The position numbers and the translations under genes are program-made. From the NCBI GenBank assembly GCA_013289875.1, contig JABCZC010000049.1, forward strand, positions 1-32,855: DNA of 32,855 nucleotides. Reading direction: 5' to 3'. Origin of the DNA: Acidobacteriota bacterium (GTDB taxonomy: Bacteria; Acidobacteriota; Terriglobia; Terriglobales; Acidobacteriaceae). Shown piece by piece: positions 25,328 to 32,855 of this stretch (positions are counted from its first letter, which is position 1; the number at the start of each line of letters is the position of its first letter). The notes under the pieces are model-generated. The model had not been told where the DNA came from. It searched no databases and saw only the letters and a program-made list of their open reading frames with translations.

Positions 25328-26317
25328 GTGCGGACTCCTTTCCCCTCCCTTCCACTTTTGCTTGGGGTGATTCTCGCCGCGGCCGGTGCGGCTTGTGGGC
25401 AGCATTCGCCTCAACCTCCGCTGGCCGTACCGACCTTCATCGTTCCCGGCATGACAACGGGGCAGACCCTCAAGATCGTCGTGTACGGAGACACGCGGTT
25501 TACAGAAACGACGAATGACCGGGACACCAACCCGCGGGTTCGTAAGTACCTCGTTCAGCAGATTGCCCGGGAGAAGCCGGGCGCCGTCTTCATGACAGGC
25601 GACTTGCCATTCAACGGCGCTGATCCGGCGGACTGGCAGGTGTATCGCGACGAGACGGCCGCATGGAGCGCCGAACATCTGCGCGTTTATCCGACCCTCG
25701 GCAATCACGATGTGAAGGGAGGATGGGACGAAGGTGTGCGGAACTTCAACTCCACCTTCCCTGAACTGAAGGGCTACCTCTATTATTCGGTTCAGATCGG
25801 CAATGTGTACCTCATCACCCTGAACTGCACCGAATCCTATGGGGAGGGCTCGCCGCAGCGGGCGTGGCTTGGCGCGCAGCTGGAACACCTGCCAAAATCC
25901 GTGGACTTCGTGTTCTTCCTCTCGCACATGCCGCTCTACGCCGATCTGCAAAGCCAGGTCATGGCCAGTTTGCCCAATCCGTCTGAGCTCTCGCTGCGGG
26001 AATTCATTCTCAAGGAAGCGCCGCAGGTCCACGCGAAGCTGATCGTCGCGAACGGTCATATCCATAATTACGAACGCTTCGAGGTCGGGCAGATCAGCTA
26101 TATTGTCTCCGGCGGAGGGGCCGCGCTACCCTACTACCTGCTGTTTCGGGGACCGCAGGACTTATACCAGGATCAGTCCTTTCCCAATTACCACTACCTG
26201 GTCTTCTTGGTTCACGGAAAGACTGCCGATGCGACCATGAATCGGGTGACCGGTCTGAAAGCGGCTTTGCATCTTGAGGTAAAGGACAAATTCACCTTTA
26301 CCGCGCCGGAGCCCTAA
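25328..26317 (+). CDS. Exported calcineurin-like metallophosphoesterase
   Basis: A 329-aa phosphoesterase with a dinuclear metal site: VVYGDTRFT (D55), MTGDLPFNG (D92), TLGNHDVKGG (N126, H127), LSHMPLY (H200) and NGHIHNYER (H244, H246). The first 23 residues are a hydrophobic export signal. Cys23 follows GAA; the glycine at -3 makes this a poor lipobox, so lipoprotein processing is uncertain. The C-terminal 60 residues resemble the extra domain of purple acid phosphatase-like enzymes. Start is GTG at 25328, two bases after thiS. Substrate unknown; periplasmic or outer-surface phosphate release is the likely role. Confidence 0.9.
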   Translation: MRTPFPSLPLLLGVILAAAGAACGQHSPQPPLAVPTFIVPGMTTGQTLKIVVYGDTRFTETTNDRDTNPRVRKYLVQQIAREKPGAVFMTGDLPFNGADPADWQVYRDETAAWSAEHLRVYPTLGNHDVKGGWDEGVRNFNSTFPELKGYLYYSVQIGNVYLITLNCTESYGEGSPQRAWLGAQLEHLPKSVDFVFFLSHMPLYADLQSQVMASLPNPSELSLREFILKEAPQVHAKLIVANGHIHNYERFEVGQISYIVSGGGAALPYYLLFRGPQDLYQDQSFPNYHYLVFLVHGKTADATMNRVTGLKAALHLEVKDKFTFTAPEP

Positions 26318-26594
26318 TCCCAGCCGGACCCTGTTCTTTTTGTGTCTGATTTGGCGTGAGTTGCGAACGACGTTTTCCTCTCGATGCGCTTCTTCCGGAA
26401 CTCATTGGTTGGAAATTGATTCGACGAGAACCCTGCGGAAGGTCTTTGCCAGCAAAGACGCCGTCTCGCCGGTTGACTGAAAAGGCCCAGCTGCGTGAGG
26501 CAACCGGGCCCGTTCTTCTTCTAATTCGATCCTGTCGGACGAGAGGGTAATTATCGGCCAGCTATTTTCAGGGGACGCGGATCGAGTTCCTAGC
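26318..26594. other. Intergenic region between two convergent genes
   Basis: 277 bases. It holds the minus-strand terminator at 26480-26510. A plus-strand frame at 26356-26550 has no ribosome binding site and crosses that terminator; it is not called. Confidence 0.6.
26480..26510 (-). terminator. Intrinsic terminator of the VirB10-like gene
   Basis: Read on the minus strand: GGCCCGGTTGC, loop CTCAC, GCAGCTGGGCC, then TTTT. All 11 positions pair, two as G-U. On the plus strand these become A-C mismatches, so it works leftwards. It lies about 85 bases after the stop of the minus-strand gene. Confidence 0.8.
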
Positions 26595-27593
26595 TTAATT
26601 CCGTGTCGGAGTGAGTTCCATTGGCTCGGTCAGGCTGAAGGTTACGATTGATCCCTTAGGCACGACGGCTGCACTTGGATGCTGCAGGAGGAGATGTGCG
26701 GTAATCACTCCGGCTCCTATCAGCGAGCCCGCCACGGCCCCGCCCGGACCAGCAGCATACGCGCCGATGACTGCGCCGGTGCCCGCGCCTACTCCATACT
26801 CGGCGACATTCTTCGCCAGTTGAGACTTCGGCTGGATGCCGCCTTCGCTGTCGGTACGCGTACCCGGCGCTTCAGAGCGCGCCACCTGCGCATAGAGGTG
26901 ATACGCCGTTCCGTCAGGCAGCAACACCAGATCCGGGCGCAGGCGTAGCGTGGCAGACGAACCAAAATGATGGCCCTGGCTTACGCCGATCACGCGGCCC
27001 TTCAACTCTGACCCGGCGGGAATGATCACGCTCCCATCCTTGTACACATCTTTTACCACTTCACCCTGGAAGGGCGAACCTACTGAGGTTTCTCTGGTCG
27101 AGAGCTTATCCGCAATCTTTACACGGATATTCGTGCCTTGCCCAAGAGCATTTCCGCTGGAGGGGACCGCGCTCACAATGTCCTCGTCGGCAGTCGGATT
27201 CGGTCGCGTTTGCAGCGTGGCCTCGCTGCTTGCCGCGGGCGCAGCGCTTTGGCCCGGAACCGAACTGACGATATCGTAGTCAGGGTTGCTGGCGGACGCG
27301 GAAGTTGGAGAGGATGCAGGAAGAGTATTCGCAGGGGGAGGAGCAGGTGCCGCTGTCGCCGTCGGGGGCGCTGTGTCGGGAGCAGTAGCCGGAACATCCG
27401 GCGATGGCTTGGCCGGGGGCGGAGCGGGCTGTGCATCCGGATTTGCGACAATCGTGCTGTCCGGCGGGGGCTGCGACACGCCCGAATATGGATCTGCAGT
27501 CGTCGCCTCCTGTGCAAAAGCCACGCCCGATACCATCAGAATCGCCGCCAGCGATGCAAGGGTCCGTCGATTGCCATTGGAGAGTTTCGTCAT
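26595..27593 (-). CDS. Exported Pro/Ala-rich protein with VirB10/TrbI-like C-terminal domain
   Basis: 332 residues. A signal peptide (cleavage after A27, VAFA-QEA) leads into a Pro/Ala/Thr-rich linker to about 150. A beta-rich domain follows, with NIRVKIADKLSTRETSVGSP, FQGEVVKDVYKDGSVIIPAG and SELKGRVIGVSQG. This resembles the C-terminal part of TrbI/VirB10 proteins. A glycine-zipper stretch (270-295, VGAGTGAVIGAYAAGPGG) could insert in a membrane. The motif DxDIVSxVP is repeated in the linker (105-113 and 136-144). There are no other type IV secretion genes, so this is an orphan envelope protein rather than part of a secretion system. ATG 27593 (after GAGGTGG) is preferred over the frame start at 27743. 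A 7-bp hairpin lies in its leader (27619-27637). Confidence 0.75.
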   Translation of the reverse strand: MTKLSNGNRRTLASLAAILMVSGVAFAQEATTADPYSGVSQPPPDSTIVANPDAQPAPPPAKPSPDVPATAPDTAPPTATAAPAPPPANTLPASSPTSASASNPDYDIVSSVPGQSAAPAASSEATLQTRPNPTADEDIVSAVPSSGNALGQGTNIRVKIADKLSTRETSVGSPFQGEVVKDVYKDGSVIIPAGSELKGRVIGVSQGHHFGSSATLRLRPDLVLLPDGTAYHLYAQVARSEAPGTRTDSEGGIQPKSQLAKNVAEYGVGAGTGAVIGAYAAGPGGAVAGSLIGAGVITAHLLLQHPSAAVVPKGSIVTFSLTEPMELTPTRN

Positions 27594-29281
<1,688 letters not shown>

Positions 29282-29289
29282 ACACCAAC

Positions 29290-29321
29290 AGCGCGTCCGG
29301 CTTTGCAAGGGCTGGCGCGCT
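29290..29321 (+). terminator. Hairpin after enolase, possible weak terminator
   Basis: AGCGCG-T-CCGGC, loop TTTGCAAGG, GCTGG-CGCGCT gives an 11-bp stem with one bulged T and one G-U pair. It is followed by CCCTTCATTTC. The poor T-run suggests partial termination or mRNA protection between eno and the next gene. Confidence 0.5.
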
Positions 29322-29347
29322 CCCTTCATTTCTTCATCGGAGTATTC

Positions 29348-30004
29348 ATGCGTAAAGCTTCACTGGCACTCAGTTGTTTCCTTCTGGCGGGCACTGTCCT
29401 CGCCCAGCAGGCGCCCTCGAAAACGCCGTCCTCAACTCCAGCCGCCGCTCCCTCGGATTCAAAAGCTCTAGCTGCCTCACCAGCTCCGGCCAACCCCCTC
29501 ACTGACGCACAGGCCAAAGATATGCTTGAGATGACCGGCGCCTCTGCAATGAAGGAACAGTTGCAGCACACCATGATGAACTACTTCAAGACCAACATGC
29601 CGTTCCTGCCGCAGGACGTATCCACCGATCTCGAGGAGTCGTTTCAGAAGCTGGATTTTGATACTCCGATCATCGCCATCTACAAACAGCACATCTCGAC
29701 GGAAGACGCCACGGCCATCATCGCGTTCTACAAGACGCCCGCGGGCAAAGATATGATGAAGGTCATGCCCGAGCTTCTACAACAATCGCAGCAGGTCGGC
29801 ATGCAGTTGGGCCGCAAGACAGCGCAGGAAGTCATTCAGCGCCATCGCCCCGAAATTGAAGCCGCCGCAAAGCAGTATCAGGAAGAACACGCGCCCAAGC
29901 CTGCGCCGTCTTTGACCACACCCTCTCCAGCTGCGCCCGCTGCAGCTCCGGCCGCCAAGCCGGCCACACCTTCGCCCAATACCGCTGCGCCGCAGCCTCA
30001 CTAA
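29348..30004 (+). CDS. Exported DUF2059 domain protein
   Basis: 218 residues. The signal peptide MRKASLALSCFLLAGTVLA is followed by a Pro/Ala/Ser-rich linker to about 55. The helical DUF2059-type domain comes next, including KDMLEMTGASAMKEQLQHTM, then the hallmark ATAIIAFYKTPAGKDMMKVM with PELLQQSQQVGMQL. The C-terminus is again Ala/Pro-rich (APAAAPAAKPATPSPN). The function of the domain is unknown; it is periplasmic by its signal. ATG 29348 has GGAG 6 bases upstream; the longer frame from 29303 has no site. It lies between eno and gpmI on the same strand. Confidence 0.88.
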   Translation: MRKASLALSCFLLAGTVLAQQAPSKTPSSTPAAAPSDSKALAASPAPANPLTDAQAKDMLEMTGASAMKEQLQHTMMNYFKTNMPFLPQDVSTDLEESFQKLDFDTPIIAIYKQHISTEDATAIIAFYKTPAGKDMMKVMPELLQQSQQVGMQLGRKTAQEVIQRHRPEIEAAAKQYQEEHAPKPAPSLTTPSPAAPAAAPAAKPATPSPNTAAPQPH

Positions 30005-30073
30005 TACCGAATGATGGGGCCGGATCTCGCATCCGGCCTCATCGCGCCAGGAAACAAGGGCAGGGGAGCAAGA

Positions 30074-31684
30074 GTGCCGATCCACAAGAAACCCATCGTC
30101 CTGACCATCCTCGACGGATGGGGCTACAGTCCTCAGGTTGAGAACAACGCCATCGCTCTGGCCCGCAAGCCCACCTACGACAAGCTGCTCGCCGAATTCC
30201 CGAACACGCTCCTCCATGCTTCCGACCATTTTGTCGGCCTGCCTGACGGGCAGATGGGCAACAGCGAAGTCGGCCATCTCAACATCGGTGCAGGCCGCGT
30301 CGTCCGCATGGACATCACGCGCATCGACGCGTTGATCGCAAGCGGCGAGTTCTTCACCCACCCCACCATCGTTGCGGCCTTGCAGCGCGCCCGCGCAGGC
30401 GGACTCCAGCTGCACCTCTTCGGCCTGCTTTCCGACGGCGGCGTGCACTCCCATCAGAATCATCTCTACGCGTTGCTGAAAGCCGCGAAGCAGCAGGGTC
30501 TCGAACGCGTCTTCGTGCACGCCTTCATGGATGGACGCGACACGCTGCCCACTTCAGGAGCAGGCTATCTCGCGCAGCTCGAACAAAAGATGCGGGAATA
30601 CCAGATCGGCACAATCGCCTCCGTCTCAGGCCGCTATTACGCCATGGACCGTGACCGGCGCTGGGAGCGCGAAAAGCTTGCCTTCGAAGCCATGGTCAAA
30701 GGCCGGGCCCAGGGCGGAGCCCACGCTGACGCCATAGCGCGCGTGGAGGAGTCTTACAACAACGGCATCACAGACGAGTTTATTGTGCCGTTCGTGGTTA
30801 CAGATGAGCACGGCAATCCCAACGGAGTCATTCGCGACGACGATGTCTGCATCATGTTCAACTACCGCGCCGACCGCGCCCGGCAAATCACCCGCGTGCT
30901 CGCCCGAAACAGCACCCTCACGAAGAACGCAGGCTCCGATCTGCCGGGTGCCGAAGATCTCGACAACACGATTCCACGCGCTGAGGTTCCCCGTAATCTG
31001 CACTACGTCTGCATGACGCAGTACGACAAGCTCTTTACGCTGCCCCTGCTCATCCTGCCGGAATCCATGGAGAACCTGCTCGCCAACCTGCTCGCGCAGG
31101 CCAGCCTCCGCAATCTCCGTGTCGCCGAGACGGAGAAGTACGCCCATGTCACTTACTTCTTCAACGGCGGCATCGAAACACCCTTTCCCGGCGAAGATCG
31201 CATCCTCATCCCATCGCAGAAAGTCGCGACCTACGACCTCGCGCCCGAGATGTCCGCCGCCGGAATCGCCGACACCGTCGTCAAGGCCGTCGAAGACACA
31301 GCCTTCGACCTGGTCGTCGTCAACTTCGCCAACGCTGACATGGTGGGCCACTCAGGGCAGCTCCTGCCCACGATCAAGGGAGTCGAAACCGTCGACGCTT
31401 GCCTGGGCCGCATCTATCAGGCGATTCGCCAGAGCGGCGGTTCGTTGCTGGTCACGGCGGACCACGGCAACGCCGAGATGATGGTCGACCCCATCACCGG
31501 TGGTCCGCACACCGCGCACACCACGAACCCCGTGCCGTTCCTACTTGTCACGGAAGACGCAAAGAACTATACCCTGCGCACCGACGGCTCGTTGCGGGAT
31601 ATCTCGCCCATTCTGCTGGCCATGCTTGGTCTTGAAAAGGCTGTACAAATGACCGGCAGCGATCTCCGGCAGCGGATCGGCTAG
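30074..31684 (+). CDS. gpmI: 2,3-bisphosphoglycerate-independent phosphoglycerate mutase
   Basis: Interconverts 3- and 2-phosphoglycerate using two Mn2+ ions. The start is GTG at 30074 with GGGGAG about 7 bases upstream. It gives 536 residues beginning [20 protein letters not shown]; the frame from 30011 adds an unlikely tail. Metal ligand D14 and the phosphorylated Ser64 in [18 protein letters not shown] are present. So are [44 protein letters not shown] and [10 protein letters not shown]. Size and motifs are complete. It converges on the GH97 gene, with 13 bases between stops. Confidence 0.98.
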   Translation: MPIHKKPIVLTILDGWGYSPQVENNAIALARKPTYDKLLAEFPNTLLHASDHFVGLPDGQMGNSEVGHLNIGAGRVVRMDITRIDALIASGEFFTHPTIVAALQRARAGGLQLHLFGLLSDGGVHSHQNHLYALLKAAKQQGLERVFVHAFMDGRDTLPTSGAGYLAQLEQKMREYQIGTIASVSGRYYAMDRDRRWEREKLAFEAMVKGRAQGGAHADAIARVEESYNNGITDEFIVPFVVTDEHGNPNGVIRDDDVCIMFNYRADRARQITRVLARNSTLTKNAGSDLPGAEDLDNTIPRAEVPRNLHYVCMTQYDKLFTLPLLILPESMENLLANLLAQASLRNLRVAETEKYAHVTYFFNGGIETPFPGEDRILIPSQKVATYDLAPEMSAAGIADTVVKAVEDTAFDLVVVNFANADMVGHSGQLLPTIKGVETVDACLGRIYQAIRQSGGSLLVTADHGNAEMMVDPITGGPHTAHTTNPVPFLLVTEDAKNYTLRTDGSLRDISPILLAMLGLEKAVQMTGSDLRQRIG

Positions 31685-31697
31685 AACCGCATCGGAA

Positions 31698-32855
31698 TCA
31701 CTTGACGGGAACGAATCGCACTGCGTAGCCGCCTCCTGGCGCGAGCTTTGCTTCAAGATGCGAAGCGCGCGTCACGACTTTTTTCTCGACCTGGACAATC
31801 TCCGGATGCTTGTCCGCGTCCGGGGCGTCCGAATAGATCGTGGCGGTAAACTCTCCTGCGCCCAGAAAATCGAGCGGCAGGTTCAGTTGCCGTGCGTCCC
31901 AGTTGGTAAGGCTTCCCAGGAACCACTCTTTGCCGTGACGTCTCGTGATGGTGATAAATTCGCCAGGCCTGCCATTTAATACTCGCGTCTCATCCCAGGT
32001 GGCCGGCGTATTCCGTATGAATTCGAACGCGGGCTGGCCCTCATACACTTTTGGCCAATCAGCCACCATCTGAATGGCAGCCTGGTAGACCGCGTACATC
32101 GCTAACTGGTGCGCTCGCGTACCCATCGTCATTGGCGATTCCATGCGCGGCACGAACTCATCACGCATTACGTTGTGAAACGAGCCCGGAGTGTAGTCCA
32201 TTGGCCCCGCGAGCATGCGCGTGAAGGGCAGCGTTGTGTGATGGTCGGGGTTGTCACGGCTGCCGGCTTTGGATTGTTCCATGCCGAGCACTCCCTCGTA
32301 GCCCAGGACATTGGGAAAGGTTCGCTCCAGACCACTCGGCTTCGTTGCCCCGTGAAAGTCCACCATCAGGTGATGCTCGGCGGCAGCCTTGGCAACACGG
32401 TAGTAGAAGTCGATGCCATGTTGGTCGTCGCGCTCGATGAAATCGATCTTGATCCCGGCGACGCCCCACTTTTCATACAGAGGGAAGGCTTCCTCCAACT
32501 GCGCATCCACGCTCCCGTAGTACAGCCAGATCCAGACCTTGACGTTCTTGGCAGCCGCATAACGAACCAGCTCGGGGATATCCACTTTTCCGTTCATCTG
32601 CGTGATGTCGCGGCCTGACCATCCTGCGTCCACCAGCATGTACTCAAACCCAGATCGCGCTGCAAAATCCACGTAGTACTTCATTGTTTCGGTGTTGTAG
32701 GCAGGCTTGCCGTCTGAGCCGAGGGAGCCGCTCCACCAGTCCCAGGAAGCGCGCCCGGCGTGAATCCAGGAGGTGTCCGCTACTTCACTCTCGGGGCTGA
32801 GACTTGTGATAACGTTCGACTCCACAAGCCTCCCCGGCTCGTCGCCCACCAAAGA
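31698..32855 (-). CDS. Glycoside hydrolase family 97 protein, C-terminal part (5' end outside window)
   Basis: The frame is open to the right edge, so the N-terminal beta-sandwich of the family is missing from view. The visible 385 residues are the catalytic barrel and the C-terminal beta domain. Features include AGRASWDWWSGSLG, YMLVDAGWSGRD, WIWLYYGSVDAQLEEAFPLY and GVAGIKIDFIERDDQHGIDF. They continue with LMVDFHGATKPSGLERTFPN and GYEGVLGMEQSK. GH97 enzymes cleave alpha-glucosides or alpha-galactosides. The Asp in KIDF is where retaining members have their nucleophile, which favours the alpha-galactosidase-like group, but this needs alignment. Export is likely but the signal is not visible. 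Confidence 0.9.
   Translation of the reverse strand, partial: SLVGDEPGRLVESNVITSLSPESEVADTSWIHAGRASWDWWSGSLGSDGKPAYNTETMKYYVDFAARSGFEYMLVDAGWSGRDITQMNGKVDIPELVRYAAAKNVKVWIWLYYGSVDAQLEEAFPLYEKWGVAGIKIDFIERDDQHGIDFYYRVAKAAAEHHLMVDFHGATKPSGLERTFPNVLGYEGVLGMEQSKAGSRDNPDHHTTLPFTRMLAGPMDYTPGSFHNVMRDEFVPRMESPMTMGTRAHQLAMYAVYQAAIQMVADWPKVYEGQPAFEFIRNTPATWDETRVLNGRPGEFITITRRHGKEWFLGSLTNWDARQLNLPLDFLGAGEFTATIYSDAPDADKHPEIVQVEKKVVTRASHLEAKLAPGGGYAVRFVPVK

Noticed and set aside
26356..26550. 64-codon plus-strand frame
   Set aside because: No ribosome binding site, no recognisable sequence, and it covers the minus-strand terminator.

Overview
The window reads as chromosomal DNA of a soil-type acidobacterium (class Terriglobia is the best guess). 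The guess rests on the high-GC codon use, a single long complex I operon beside a partial F0 ATP synthase operon, a lipid-anchored or secreted envelope repertoire and a GH97 glycoside hydrolase. This is inferred from gene content and protein style, not from a marker gene.

Layout. Positions 1-2670 are the right end of an integrated element. Its DNA is visibly more AT-rich. It holds three tightly coupled small genes (one cut by the window edge), two intrinsic terminators, a small unknown gene with a TTG start, and a tyrosine recombinase that reads away from the tRNA-Ser(GGA) gene at 2671-2757. The tRNA 3' end is the likely attachment site. From 2845 the chromosome proper starts: a MATE exporter, an Rrf2-type regulator, a YmdB-type phosphodiesterase and lysyl-tRNA synthetase. 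Next comes an atpZ-atpI-atpB-atpE operon (7475-9337) that stops at a strong terminator and carries no F1 genes.

Positions 9622-23890 (minus strand) are a complex I operon, transcribed from a good promoter at about 23936-23964. The order is nuoA-C-D-X-Y-E-F-G-H-J-K-L-M-N. Two standard subunits, NuoB and NuoI, are missing. Two unrecognised proteins (X, 193 aa; Y, 123 aa) lie between nuoD and nuoE in overlapping reading frames. I regard this as the most interesting feature of the window.

Divergent from nuo is a run of small plus-strand genes. They are an ABM-fold monooxygenase-like protein, a UBP-type zinc-finger protein, a one-helix membrane protein, a ThiS-like ubiquitin-fold protein ending in GGGA rather than GG, and an exported calcineurin-like phosphoesterase. 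Then come a Pro-rich exported protein with a VirB10/TrbI-like C-terminal part (minus strand), enolase, an exported DUF2059-type protein, cofactor-independent phosphoglycerate mutase, and the C-terminal part of a GH97 glycosidase leaving the window.

The energy genes fit together: complex I generates the proton gradient, the F0 subunits are half of the enzyme that uses it, and enolase plus GpmI are consecutive steps of lower glycolysis. No CRISPR array, rRNA or transposase was seen. Gene starts were moved from the longest frame wherever a ribosome binding site or an overlap with the upstream stop supported a better one.
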